A stretch of 64,000 nucleotides of DNA from Allantophomopsis cytisporea (Eukaryota; Ascomycota; Leotiomycetes; Phacidiales; Phacidiaceae), in NCBI GenBank assembly GCA_024752435.1, contig CP103029.1:682001-746000 (forward strand). Reading direction: 5' to 3'. The translations under genes were made by a program, and so were the position numbers. Below, one piece after another: positions 1 to 12,344 of the stretch. The notes under the pieces are model-generated. The model was not told where the DNA came from. It made no database searches and saw only the letters and a program-made list of their open reading frames with translations. Numbering within the stretch: the stretch's first letter is position 1; each line of letters starts with the position of its first letter.

Positions 1-1097
1 CTTGAAATCCACACGACCAGAGGTCAATCTCGGTATCAAGATCAGAATGGTTCATCATACCTTCATGACTCGGCCACGCCTCGAAAGCCGGCGCATCGCC
101 CGCTACACCCGCAAAGTAGCTGTCATGCAACCAGTCGATGACTTTTTGTTCCTGGCTGACACCTGCCCAGCGCTGCCCATCATCCGGCCCAAAGACATGC
201 GTCCTCGTTGCGAGTGCCGCGCGTTCATCATCCGGCTTGCTATGATATGCCTCGATGAAGCCCGACCTGATGAGCAAGATGTCGCCGATGTGGATATCAC
301 CCCCTTCAGCCGCAGGCCTGATATCAATGCCCTGGTCCTTACCGCACTGGTACAGCTCCTCCCACGAGATCGGATAGTAATCGTACGGATCATACGCGAT
401 GCCACGCTTCGCGGCGTACCCTCTGTAGTCGAGCAACACGCCTACCTAACTCAGCAAAGGTCTCCCATATCCTCGCGCTCCATCACCTGCTTCACGAAAA
501 GAAATCCAACTCACCTCGGCCTGCAATCCCATGATCCGCCCAGTGGTGGATACTGCACTTATGATTACCATTCTCACCTATGATATCCGTGCCGCGAGTG
601 TCGTTGTAGAATTGTCCCGTACTTGTGTATGAGAAATGCCTGAATCCATCCCATTGAGTGCCGGACTGTGTATTCAACGTGTATTTATCATCATAAGCTA
701 TGTTCTCCGCCAATGTTACAATCGTGTGCTCGAAGGGTGGACGCCCGAAGGCAGGCGTCTTAGGAACGTCCAGAGGAAGGTTAAGGCTGATGATCTCCCC
801 GCTCTTGATTTCTTTACCGGCTGCTGCCACCCGAGTCGGAGTGAGGAGGTTGATACGCCCGAGCTGCTGGTGTTAGTTATAGTTTACTGTGAAAGGGAAT
901 TGCAGTACGTTGTCATCTTTTCCCCATACCCAAGCAGCTCCCGGTGGAGCACCCGGAATATGTGGCAATTCCTTACGTGTAGGGAAGATGGTGGAGTTTG
1001 GATCGAAGGGAATAGTAGTAGCTGTCTTATTGAAAGTCAGGAAGTCTTTGACTTGAGTAAGGCGGTTGTGTACGTTGGTGCTTTTGCCATCTGCCAT
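1..1097 (-). CDS. Putative cyclase / kynurenine formamidase-like protein (3' end cut by window edge)
   Basis: Metal-dependent hydrolase-type protein of the putative cyclase family (Pfam PF04199), which includes bacterial kynurenine formamidase. The fungal members are mostly of unknown substrate. I read three exons: 909-1097, 515-866 and 61-441, then a donor (GTATGA) at 60 leading off the left edge, so the C-terminus is missing. At least 307 codons are visible. The joined frame reads GKDDNQLGRINLLTP across intron 1, a family-typical stretch. The segment NTQSGTQWDGFRHF corresponds to the family's metal-binding HxGTHxD region in its fungal form. Later blocks DAPAFEAWPSHE also fit. Intron 1 is only 42 nt with a CTAAC branch point and intron 2 is 73 nt. 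No signal peptide is seen, so it is probably cytosolic. The exact substrate cannot be told from sequence. Confidence 0.85.
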
Positions 1098-1778
1098 ATT
1101 GGATTATTGTCAATTGTTTTTTTGGTTAATTGTAGTCAGAAACCTCATAGCAAGCAATCGTCCATTTAATAGTGGTGAGGGGATATGACGTTCGGTTATC
1201 ATTCAGATGAGGGGAACTTGGCGGTCGGTGATTACGTCGTTAACTTCACGAAAAGAGAGCTTCAACGAAAAGACAACGATATAATGCATGTCGTGAAAGT
1301 ATTTATGAACCCACTTCCACATCAACCTCGCCGATGCCTCACTGCTCCTCCAATGGGCCTTATCTTCCGTGAGTATCCAAGTGCTAGCCAATTATCAATA
1401 TCAAAAATGAGATGTTTTGGTGATAAAACAGAAAGAGTTCAGGGTACTCGGTATTTCTTTATCATTAGGTTCGATGAGCAAGGGTAGCCGAGTTTCGAAT
1501 GTGGTACTGCACCACTGCGTTCACACCCCTGAATATGAGATTCTACCAGTCGTTAATTGCCGGATTCCTGGAGTCATAGAGTATGAGTTTGAATGTCCAG
1601 ATTCTCTCAATTGTGTCTATCAATTGGCGTCGAAACAAGAGTGACCAACATGACCGATCCACCACGGCACGAATGCGGGGATATGGGCCCGGCTTTTCCG
1701 CAAGCTCTTCCGCGAGGGAAGAAAACGTGATCTGCAACACCAGGACGCGTCTAGATCACAGGATCAACAATCTCAATA
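1098..1778. other. Intergenic, divergent promoter region
   Basis: Lies between the divergently transcribed cyclase gene and the HD-domain gene, so it must hold both promoters. No ORF here looks coding. I see no repeat or RNA gene. Confidence 0.6.
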
Positions 1779-2396
1779 ATGGCCATCTCAACCCTCGTCG
1801 ACCAGGCTTATGCCTATTCTGAAAAGTATATGAGTCAATATGATGGCTCTCACGATTTCCAGCACGTTCTTCGAGTCCTCGGTCTCGCTCAACGTATCGC
1901 GAAGGCCTCAAATGTTGACTACGAGATCGTGACTCTAGCCGCGCTGCTGCATGATGTCGGCGACAAGAAGTACGTGTTGCCAGGTCAAGACGCAACGAGA
2001 ATTGTTCAGGATGTCCTTGTTGGGTTCGGTGCCGATGAGGAGCTTGCGAAGAAGGTCCAGACTATTGTTACAAACGTCTCTTACTCGTCCGAAATCAAGA
2101 ATCCCGAGAAAGTCCTGAGTATTATCGAGGAGTACCCGGAGTTGGCTTGCGTTCAGGATGCGGATAGGTTGGATGCCATTGGCGCTGTTGGTATTGGGAG
2201 GACATTCACTTTCGGTGGCGCGAAAAGAGTTGAGGGTGGAATGGGGAGCACAATAGAGCACTTTACAGATAAGTTGGAGAGGTTGCAGGGAATGATGAAG
2301 ACGGATATGGGCAGGAAAATGGCCAAAGAGAGAACTGAAAGGTTACGGGTATTCAGAGGGTGGTGGGAGGAGGAACTGGAAGAAGCGAAAAGATGA
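1779..2396 (+). CDS. HD-domain phosphohydrolase (YpgQ/YedJ-like)
   Basis: Intronless 205-aa protein of the HD superfamily of metal-dependent phosphohydrolases. Visible metal ligands are His25 and His29 in SHDFQHV, the HD pair His58-Asp59 in LLHDVGDKK, and a downstream Asp in QDADRLDAIGAVGIGR (about residue 127-129). This arrangement and the size match the small stand-alone YpgQ/YedJ-type proteins, some of which act on nucleotides. The physiological substrate in fungi is not established. The C-terminus is charged and helical. The ATG follows CAATA and is the first in frame. It is likely cytosolic. Confidence 0.88.
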   Translation: MAISTLVDQAYAYSEKYMSQYDGSHDFQHVLRVLGLAQRIAKASNVDYEIVTLAALLHDVGDKKYVLPGQDATRIVQDVLVGFGADEELAKKVQTIVTNVSYSSEIKNPEKVLSIIEEYPELACVQDADRLDAIGAVGIGRTFTFGGAKRVEGGMGSTIEHFTDKLERLQGMMKTDMGRKMAKERTERLRVFRGWWEEELEEAKR

Positions 2397-4539
2397 ATTG
2401 GCATGAGCTTGGTTCATTCAACATGAGAATCCTTAACATGTTAAATGGGATGTTGTTGTCGCCAGAGAATCGAAGTCAGTAGCTTCATGGATTCATAATC
2501 AGGGAACATATATTCCCTTGAGTTATACTCGGATTCTTCGGGTTCCAGTCAGGCTCGAAAACTCCATGTACAATGTACGAACGTCAGGATACCTACCATG
2601 AGACGGAAACTCCCGCCAAGCAATCTCCATCATCGAGATTCTGAGGAAGTTCTGAAGGCCGTTCTAATGGTGATGAATACTTTGAAGAATCACAGTGACT
2701 AGGATTCGAGCATGTCCCCATTTAGTGATCAGCATAATTCTATTTCCAACAGCAGATAATTCCGGTTCGCAAGACCGAATACTATTCAAACACGTCATCT
2801 TTACTTTGCCTTCCAATGAATGACGCGCGACTGATGTGCTACAAATATCCACCTACCGACATCCTCAACCTGCAGGTGCTCACTTGGAGAGTGGTACAGC
2901 AGACAGAAGGACTCTCGGCTGGATGCATATGGCACAACCGGAGTACAAGATGCCGCACTGCTTATACATGCTACCTATATACCCAATAGAACATTATACA
3001 GGATAAGAACTTGTTCTCGTAGGTTGTCGTTCTGTTCTCGGTCACAAAAGGTTTTAGAATTCCTCGTTACTTTGTTTTTTCGAGCTACGAGCATCTATCC
3101 ATAACAATGCACATTCCCCCTCAAGCTTGTTCCAATGTTAGCGAATCATCTCATTCCAAAAAGCCTTGATATTCTCAATTTGTTCCTGCTCTCTCAGCCA
3201 AGACCACAAGCTTCGGCATACTACTACGCAGTGGGAAACCTACCTAGCTTTGACTCCCGTCAGCGTCGGCGGTATGTCTTTTCTTGACTTGGTCGTACAG
3301 GGATTCCCCAGGATTTTAATAGCATGATCAGCTTTCCCCGCATACTCATTTCTCTAGCATCATACCATTCGTCCAAGTCTATCTGTTCAGTAGTGGCCTA
3401 TTGGATGCTTGGATGACAGTATCGTCCTGATCTGTAGTACGGGCAACGATGTATTATCTGATCGTCGGGATTGAGAATGTATCCGGCCATTCTCCATTCA
3501 CTCTACCGTACAGTATGGTAGCTGCTTTCGATGCCGATCACCTCGGCAACTTCTCCATTCCAGCCAGGCACGCCAGGTCAGATGTTCAGGCAGCTTAAAT
3601 GTCGCGGTATAGTGGTAAGTATAAGTCTGTCAGACCAACACCACAATAATATGCTTATTTACAATCATTGGCCATCGAAGCCATCGTTCGCCATTATAGC
3701 CGTACTTAGTCAAGCTTATTTCGCTAGTGCCTATACCCCGTATTCTTAAAGTGGCTTAAAGTTTTTGGCTTGTGCAACGGGCCTCTACGGCGCACTAGGG
3801 TCTGAGTCCCATCTCCGCAATCCCCTCATGGATGTATGTGGTGGACGTGCATCTGGTCAATGCTGGTGCATGAAGATGGAACTGCCAATACTGTCCTGTC
3901 CCATGTTACGCCTTTCAAATCACCTCGCACCAATAATCAACACTGCTACCTTGGGAGTCCAATCGGTACGGCCGTCACTGCGCAAACATATTGCTACGCA
4001 GGTACTCTGCTTATACGAAGCATTTCTTATTTATCAATGATCGAACCACATCACAACCTCGCATCCAATCCATGTCGCTCTCAGCTCGGTCTCACATGAT
4101 GATGAAGCTCAACCAATTTCCCGAATCTTTTCTTTCAGACAAACTTGCCAATGCGGTTCAAAATGAATCTGGGGAAGTTCTACTCGATCTCTCTGGGTAA
4201 TCCACTGAAGAATACTGCAAGCAGCCCGTAGAAACCAGGCTTCGGGCTAATCCTTCCAGCCCTTCCCAAACCTTTATGACAAGCCTCCAGAATCCTCTAC
4301 ACCGTAGGTAGAAAGGCACAACAAAGACTTGCCGAGGCACTCCGACAGGTTCATCCCAGACCCAGACATGTCAAACGTTATGCCCCTGGGCGTATAAGAA
4401 GGCCATCTGCGTCCCCGCAATCCAGAGCAAAAGCTTCCACAAAGCTTCACCGTCCCCGCAAAAGAAAAATTCTCTTCACATTCATCAAGCACGTTAGACT
4501 CCCGCAAAAAGCAAGCTATCCGTAGTCCTCGAAGTCAAT
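2397..4539. other. Intergenic, no gene seen
   Basis: About 2.1 kb of mixed sequence between the HD-domain gene and the CFEM gene. The short ORFs have no recognisable domain and no coherent splice partners. A possible TATA element lies near the right end. Confidence 0.5.
4389..4397 (+). promoter_or_regulatory. Possible TATA box of the CFEM gene
   Basis: GTATAAGAA lies about 145 bp upstream of the CFEM start codon and is followed by a C/A-rich leader. Position and sequence suit a fungal TATA element. There is no experimental support. Confidence 0.3.
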
Positions 4540-5161
4540 ATGCAGTTCTCCTACACTACTCTTCTTGGCCTTGTGGCCATCGTCGTCGCCCAGACAATTG
4601 AATCCGAACAGGCTCAGCTACCTGCTTGCTCCCTTCCCTGCCTCCAGGATGCCATCAGCGCTGCTGGTTGTAGTACAACGGACTATACCTGTCAGTGTAC
4701 TACCAAAATCAACGATATCACTGCCTCGGCGTCCCCTTGTGTTCTTAAAGCGTGTTCCGTCGGCGAAGCTACAAGTATGTTCCTCTCTCTTCATTCTAAT
4801 TCCCTTGTGTGCATTCTCCGTTAAACATCACTAACATGCCTCAGCTGTTCAAGGCATAACCGCCGAGATTTGCAAGCTCGGCCTAGCACAGGCTTCCTCA
4901 TCCGGTGGCTCATCCGCGACATCTGCTTCTTCCTCCGCTGAGTCAGCCTCTTCGTCCGTTAGCAGCGCTGTCTCCTCTAGCACTGCCGCTGCCACATCTA
5001 GTGCATCAAGTGTCAGCTCTGCAACATCTGCTGCTGCTAGCTCCGCGTCTTCGGCCGCCACTGCGACTGGATCGTCAGCTACTTCTAGTGGTGGAGCGGG
5101 CCAGCTCCAGGCTGGCTTCGGAGTCGTTGGTGCGGCTGTTCTTGCTGCAATGGCTTTGTAA
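4540..5161 (+). CDS. CFEM-domain GPI-anchored cell-surface protein
   Basis: Exons 4540-4774 and 4845-5161 encode 183 aa. Residues 1-18 form a signal peptide. A complete eight-cysteine CFEM domain follows, with Cys at 30, 34, 44, 51, 53, 67, 72 and 88. Asp48 between Cys44 and Cys51 is the position used for heme-iron ligation in characterised CFEM proteins. The rest is a Ser/Ala-rich stalk ending in a small-residue patch (SSGGAG) and a hydrophobic tail, the pattern of a GPI anchor signal. CFEM proteins are known as heme scavengers, adhesins or host-interaction factors. Here I infer a wall- or membrane-anchored protein, possibly heme binding. The 70-nt intron has a CTAAC branch point and splits the CFEM domain just before Cys88. 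Confidence 0.93.
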
Positions 5162-6395
5162 CGGACAGTGTAGGATGAGGTTGAGAGTGGAGGGTAGAGG
5201 AGCTCTTGGAAAGATGCGGAATGGGTAAATGGAGTGGTTCTTGTAACATTGTTAGAGTCTGTGATTGGTCATCTATTGCGTCTTCATGAGATTTGTGTTT
5301 GTATATCGACAACTATACAATAGGATTTATCTAGCTGTTATTCATATATCACCAGAAGGCAGAATACGCTCTTTTCTGCAATTGTGTTGAAGCTAAGTAT
5401 TGATGACCACGTGGGAGGGTTGATGTTTAGCAGATTTAAAGAGAACTATGCAGTAAACAACAATGGCGTAGGTATGGAGGATTTCACCTACCTTAACCTT
5501 TACATCAGCCTTGCCATGGTAAATAGAAAAGACTTTGCACTGTTTTCATCAAACTCTATTTTACCACGTGTTTAATATGTAACCAACGTATCGACATTCG
5601 AATTTATCAGAAAGTAGGGTTAGGAGAGTGGAATGTTGATACTTTCGTTCACAAATACACCTCTCATTCCACAGTGAATCTTCATCCTCATCGCATTCTT
5701 ACTACGAGATGAAAAGGCTGAGGAATGCGGGGCTCTTGATCACGACTTGGAGAAATGAAGACAGTGACGGCTCTTTTGTGGGGGTTCGGTACCAGCACCG
5801 GATGTTGCTTCGGATCGGGAATTGTCAAGTCGTACGCCGAACCATATTATTTACTGCGGACACAAGATTGAATTCACTAACATAATTCAACAACACCAGG
5901 GAATATATGGATTATGCATGGTCGCGAGGCTTTTGCGGCCAAGAAATCTTCACCGGAGTCTGACAGACATCGCAATCTCGTGATCTCCAAAGGTCCAATG
6001 CCCCTTCAAGCAATCAGCTTACACATCTCTGTCACTGTTCTGGCCTCTGATCTCTGATGAAACTCTCCCTTGCACATCATCCAAAAAGGCAGTCCGCACC
6101 TCAACCTGCCCAGGAGTTTCCACATCCAACCTTAGATCGTCCAACCCTTGGATGCAGCTCTGATAACCTTCCTCATCTTCATTGTATGGACATCATAACA
6201 TACACATACAGACTAAGTACTCTTCTCCTATCAATCATGCTCTTCCATCACATCATCTTGATTTCTCCGTATGCTTTCTCGTTATCTCATCATGTCAATT
6301 TTCTTTTCTCAATTCCTGTGTTCTGGAAAAGTCGTTTTTTGGTCTTTGGAGGAATGCCAGTCTAAAGGGTTCGCACATTGCTTTGCCAGCTCAAC
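5162..6395. other. Intergenic, no gene seen
   Basis: About 1.2 kb between the CFEM and MFS genes. Two CACGTG palindromes (near 5408 and 5572), possible bHLH-type sites, are the only motifs I noted. Small ORFs near 6057-6365 show no domain. Confidence 0.5.
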
Positions 6396-8037
6396 ATGAT
6401 TCAACTCGAGTATTTCTTCGACTGGAACAAGACGAGTCTAAATGAAGAAGACACTCAGCTCATGACAACCGCACTTGATGATCTCGATTTTCAATCTGCA
6501 CAACCCAAGGTCGAGAAGTCACTGCCAATTCCTCATAGTCCCAAGAAACCGGCAGAGATCAATGACGCAGTCTACGATCGCCTGCCGAACCATCGAAAAC
6601 GGCACATCGTAGCTCTGCTATCCTTCTGCGCCTTCCTGGCACCCATTTCCTCCACGGCCGTCCTCTCGGCCGTGCCGGAAGTCGCAGAAGAGTTCGAGAC
6701 TACCGGGGCCATCATAAACCTCAGCAATGCCTTCTACATGCTATTCATGGGCATTTCGCCCTGTTTCTGGGGCCCTCTGAGTCAAGTCTACGGGCGCCGA
6801 TGGGTATATAGAGTTCTCACTGCATTGGAATCCAAACTAACGTCAGCAGATCTGCGTCACGACAGCCATACTCTTCTTCCTGTGCAGCATCGGCACGGCA
6901 CTGGCGCCCACCCTTTCGGCATTCTTCGTATTCCGCATCCTCACAGCCTTCGAGGGCACATCATTCCTCATCGTTGGCTCGTCCTGCCTAGGCGACATCT
7001 ACCGGCCGACAGAGCGAGCAACAGCCATGGGCTGGTTCCTCTCGGGCACATTGATCGGCCCCGCCTTCGGGCCCTTCCTCGGCGGCCTTATCGTAACATA
7101 CCGCTCATGGCGCGTGATATTCTGGCTGCAGGCCGCGCTAGCAGGCAGCGCATCCGTCGGCGCATACCTGCTGCTGCCGGAAACGATCCACTACAAGAAG
7201 AGCGCCGAGCTAGCCGGGCTGCCGCTCGTGCGGAAGGCATGCGCGCTGGCGTCCATGATCAACCCGTGGCGCGTCCTCAAGCTCTACCGCTACCCCAACC
7301 TCATCGCCGTGGCCTTGGCCTCCAGCAGCCTCGTCTGGAACATGTACTCGCTGCTCACGCCCATCCGCTACGTGCTCAACCCACGCTTCGCACTGACGTC
7401 GCCCATCCAGTCCGGGCTGTTCTACCTGCCGCCGGGCTGCGGCTACGTGGTCGGCACGCTCTTCGGCGGGCGACACGCCGACCAGACGGTCAAGAAGTGG
7501 ATGGGGATACGGGGCATGCGCATCGCCGAAGATCGCCTGCGCTCCTGTCTGCCGTTTCTGGCGCTCGGCATCCCGGCTTGCATGTTTGTGTACGGCTGGA
7601 GTATTGAGCTGGAGCTCGGCGGCGTGCCTCTGCCTGTGCTCATGATGTTCTTGCAGGGCATCTTCCAGTTCATGTGCTTTCCCAGTCTCAACACGTACTG
7701 TCTGGATGTCATGCAGTCTGCATCGGCAGAGGTCATAGCCGGCAACTTCGTGGTGCGGTACTTGTTTGCGGCGGTGGCGACGGCGACGGTGTTGCCTGCT
7801 GTGGATGGCATCGGCTTGGGTTGGTTCAGCACGGTTTCGTGCCTATTTCTGATGGGCAGCGGGGCGTGTCTTTGGGCTACGATTCGATGGGGCAATGGCT
7901 GGAGGGAGAGAATTGAGGCCGCGGGTGAGGGTGGGAAGGAGAGGAGTGGGAGGAATGGATATGTGGGCTTGCGGGATACAGAGAATGATGCCCATGGACC
8001 TGTTGAGCCCGATGCTATCTTCGACGAAAAAGTCTGA
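6396..8037 (+). CDS. MFS transporter, DHA1 drug:H+ antiporter type
   Basis: Exons 6396-6803 and 6850-8037 give 531 aa. A hydrophilic N-terminus of roughly 70 residues precedes twelve predicted membrane segments. The loop 2-3 block GPLSQVYGRRW is the MFS motif A region, and GTLIGPAFGPFLGG in segment 5 is the motif C type found in antiporters. The sequence resembles the fungal Qdr/Dtr1-like DHA1 group (multidrug, polyamine or dityrosine export). Substrate cannot be assigned. The intron falls exactly after GRRW and ends in a CAGCAG acceptor, so the protein may or may not carry one extra Gln. The start was chosen as the first ATG in frame; ATG at 6462 is an alternative. It lies convergent with the downstream regulator. 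Confidence 0.9.
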
Positions 8038-8848
8038 TTGCACATTCATTATTTTGTTATCCATCTTGACTCTCAGTTATTGACCTCATCTAAAGAAGTC
8101 TTGAGCAGTAGCTAAAGTCATAAGTCATTATCATCACGCAACGCAATGCAATAAAGTCAAATCAAACGGCTCCAATCAAATCAGACAAAAGCAACAGGAA
8201 ATTAAGTGTGCAGTAAAAACGCACAAGCTTCGCATTCATGATGGTATCTTCGCATGCATACATTAACAATCATAGATCGTGCAATCGGATCTCCTTCCTC
8301 ATCCAAGACCAAGTCCACGAGGACAAACCCAAGTTGCCTTCGCAATAAACCAACACATAAAACGATACAACACACACACAATTAACCCAAATAGATAAAA
8401 CAATATGCTCAAAACTCACTGCAACGCACTTTCTGTAGCCTCTTCACCGAAGAAGGCTGAACTAAGAGCACACGAACAGGCAAGACATCATAACAATGAT
8501 GGCAAAAGTGATGACAGAAGAAATGGTATGTACTCCGTCGCTAGTAAATGCTAAACAATAACCCCACCCAGCCGAACCGCCGCCACCGTTGCCGCTCCAG
8601 TTTTTTTTAACTTCCCATACATAGCAACCGCGTATGTGTAGAAGTGGGGGGGGAGAATGTTTATTATAATAATAAACCTGGGGATAATTTATGCTGAATA
8701 TGTACTTCCGATTATTTGTAGCTTTGTGTGAACAGATGGCAGATCATAGTTTGAGACAGAAGAGAGGGAAGTAGGAGGGAAGAGAATTTTGTTTTTAGTT
8801 TTCATTGTGGTGAGTCGTCATTAGGAGGTCGAGAGATATAGGTAAGGA
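8038..8848. other. Intergenic between convergent genes
   Basis: About 0.8 kb holding the 3' UTRs of the MFS transporter and the Zn2Cys6 regulator. It is A-rich on its left side, with a short G run near 8646. No coding signal. Confidence 0.5.
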
Positions 8849-11800
8849 TCAAGTTCCAGGGCCAGAACCGTTGTGGGAGGAGAAGGAATTGTTCATCTCC
8901 ATGGGAGTTGGTCCGCTTGGAATGAGATCGTTCCTACGGCCGACATGCGTTAGGATCTGAATGTCGGAAGCAAGCGCGGAGTGCGGTTGGGCGTTCATAT
9001 TGAGGAAGTGGAGGGTCTTGCGATAGAGATACTGGAGCTTCTCTTTGGTAATCCACTTGGAGAGGACAGGATCCTTATACACAGCCGTGAGGACGAGGAG
9101 GTTACCCCATTGTCTAATAACAATGTGAGTAAAAAGTAGCCAGTAAGAGGAATGCACTGCCTGAGTAACTTACGCATGAGCTGTTCCAAAGACGTTCGTC
9201 ACAATAAGACGACCATCGCCCAAGGCATGGAAAGCTTCCGTACTGTGGATAAGCGCCTCGATACCTTTGTGAGCCCATTGAAGCACGTCGGAGGATATGG
9301 GTTCGTTCATGTTTCGCTTGAGCGTTGCCAGTGGATGATCGCCAGGTAGGTCTGACGCTATCTCATTCTGTCGCATAGCCGACATGTTCTCCACAACGTT
9401 ACCGTTAATGGCCCCTTGCTGTTTGCTCCAGTTTTCTTCCAATATGTCCATGATGAACGGGCGATACAACACAACCTGAGCACCAAAGAATTTGGCTCTT
9501 AAGCGAGCACCAAGAATATTGTCTGATGGAGGATCGTTGCTCTGGAATAGCAGCTCGGGTTGAGTACCTACTGCCTGGGTAAGTATTACGAGTTTCGATT
9601 CGACTTCGTCCATTGTCATGTACGACACTCGATCTCCCTTTCTCTCTTTGAACGGGTTTTCTGTATCTCATCAGCGGTTTGATACTTATGCTAGGCAATA
9701 ACTATACATACTGCTCTCGAGACCTGGTCGGTAATAGCCATGGAGATTGTTGAGAAGCTTTCGCAAGTACAGCTGAGCCATATAACTATCACCAACAAGT
9801 TTCTCGATTTTGTCTTCCTCTATCGCAGTCATACAATTCGGATATGGGATCTTGTCCTCGTAGGCTAGGATTCCGGAATATGGAAGAGGTAATTCAGCCA
9901 AAATATCAGCCTCTAACTGTAGACACGTCCAAAAAGCGAAGACATATGGATTGTCCCTTGGCAGACAGCGTTCGTTATTCGCCGCATGTTTCGAAAGGCG
10001 CTCGGTTTTCCTAGTAGGATGTCAGCAACAACCACAGATTAGGTCCAGGGGCACTTACGGTCGAAGGATAACCTGCAGAGCCGAGCTGGCCTTGAATATA
10101 TACGTATAACTCTCTAGAACACGTCCAAGCTGACCTAGATAAAGACCACATAACAGATTTGCATGCACATGCTGCAATGTGTAGGCACCCGCCTGGTTAC
10201 CTAAAATATCTGACGCCGTAGCATAGTACGCCAAACCTGGGATCACATCCATGTTACGCATGTTAGAACTCGTTTTTCCCCGCGAACCATCATTTGACAT
10301 CCGTCGAATCCCCGCAGGTGACCATGATGTTTCGTCACGTCCATGCATTGAGGAAGCAGAAGCAGGCGACCCAGAGAATGGTGATCGAGGAATGCCACTC
10401 CGTGGTGTTGACTGGACTCCCGGGTTGTCAAGATTGGGACGAATAACATCAGGGATCTTATCCTTGTGATCTGCTACTTTTCCAAGTGCCAAGATCAGGA
10501 AAAGCAGGGCGGTATTGATACTGCGTGGCGGATTGACATGCTCCGTGACTTCATCTTGGTAAGTGGTAGGATCTGGTGAATGAAGTCTCCTCTTTTGACC
10601 AGCAGACACGCCTCCATACATTGGGATATGCCCGCCGTGTGCGGGTTTTGGATTGTCCGTTGCTATGGATTTGTAAAATCTCTGTATCAGGCTTTCGAGT
10701 CGTGCAGGCGTAATGATAGGATGCATGATGTTGATGTTGTCCATGTAACTTTGCGAAAGCCGTTTCACCGTCGGAGGATCGATCTTATGATGCTTTCCAT
10801 CCTCAGCAAGTCCCCCAGGACGATCATACCTGAGTTGATAGGCCACTGTCCCATCTGACGTAGGAGTGGAAAAATCGCCTATCCTGCCGTTGGCTCCATC
10901 AGATCGAGGTGATGAAGTCTCCGATTGATCATCATCGTTGATGAAGGTAGCCTTGTCACTATTGGGTAGCGGACGATATCCAGGGGAATAGTCGAGTCCT
11001 TCACCAGCCCCATGTGTCTTGATGATTCCTCGATCCCTCTCATTCCGCAACAGATAACGCTCCTTGTGTTTGTATTTGTTTACCACATCCTCAACCTCCT
11101 TCTTTATCGTCGGCCATGTAAGCAGGTTAGTTGCGTAAGTCGTGTGACTGATGTCAAACTGTGGCGTCTGCAACGGACCCGGATCTGCACCCTCTTCTTC
11201 ATCACTTGGAGGTTGATCATCCGGAATTTCGGGAGGTTCGGGAATTCCTACAGGATCAATTGGTGGTGTTGAAGCGATCTTCTGCTCGTAAACCTCTGGG
11301 TCCATCTTCATGATATTCTGGATTTCAGGATTCTGACTGCTCATATGTTCCAGAACGCGTGCCATCCGTGCCTGATTACGGCGAATTTCCACATTTTCAG
11401 ATAGGAGCTGGTTGTTTTGGGCAACAATCGCGGATAGCGTTTCCATCATTTCAGATTGAACTTTATCTTGCCTACGAGAATTAGTAAACCCTATACAAAG
11501 AAACGATATAAACTCACACTTTGGGCGCAGGAGGACGGAAAGTACAGTTGAAACCATTCTCTTGGCATCTTTGGCAAGGCTTCTGCTCGTCACATTTCCC
11601 TTTAGCTGTTCTACATTGGTCACATGCCTATCTTTGTGTTAGCTTCTATTGGTACCAAAGAGGGGGAGTTGGTACTTGAGACGCTCGTTGAGACTTTCTC
11701 GTCTTCATCTGTGACTCCATTGCATTATAAGATGGATGCTTCGCAGCGTATATCGGCTGCTGAAGTGGAGTCGACGCCGGAGGCCCGTAGGGTGGTGGTC

Positions 11801-12344
11801 CATCATATTGGACCGCTTGTGGCACTGGAGGTGCCTGGTTGAATGGAGGAGGGATTCGATATCCAGCAGTAGGGGTGTTTGAACCTGATGTCTGAACTGG
11901 ATCGTAATTCATCATTTGTGGCCGCGGTAATCCATCATTATGACCCAGATGATGGGCATGCGCTGGATGATGTTCTGGCATATGGCCGTTCGAATGAGAC
12001 CTATTTGGCGGTGGGTAATAGTCCTCCGCAGGATCCCTTTTCATATTAACCTCTCGGGTCGCCGTTTGTGGGCTGTATGAATGTGTTGTTGACTGTTGTC
12101 TATGAGGATCGGATATTGGATATGACGGGTACCCAACCTCCGGGCGTCTATCATCAAAATGATTAGGATGAGAAGGTCGAGACAACGGCCGTGGAGGAGC
12201 GAAATGAGCTAGATGGTCTGGAGGACCGCTTGGAGAAGCTGGAGGTGGACCATGAGTAGGCGTCAGTGTAGGTAAAGGAAGACTCCTACCCTGCCATTCC
12301 CCCCCCACTCGCTGCCGCTTCGGATCTGGAAATCCGTTTTCCAT
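8849..12344 (-). CDS. Zn2Cys6 (C6) transcription factor
   Basis: Six exons (11676-12344, 11518-11627, 10059-11471, 9712-10010, 9174-9660, 8849-9113) join in frame to 1080 aa. The five introns are 46-60 nt. The first 223 residues are rich in Pro, His and Ser. The binuclear zinc cluster follows at residues 225-251 with perfect CX2CX6CX5CX2CX6C spacing (starting ACDQCRTAKGKC), preceded by the basic RKSQRASQ. Next come a helical linker (about 260-300), an acidic low-complexity region, and a long middle-homology-like region typical of fungal regulators. The family acts in the nucleus on CGG-containing sites. No target can be deduced. Introns flank the zinc cluster on both sides. The start at 12344 was preferred over upstream ATGs because of its position in the CCATGG context. 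Confidence 0.92.

Noticed and set aside
2..583. 193-codon plus-strand ORF at the left edge
   Set aside because: It lies antisense to the cyclase exons, which show family motifs and proper introns. The plus ORF begins at a non-ATG codon and has no domain.
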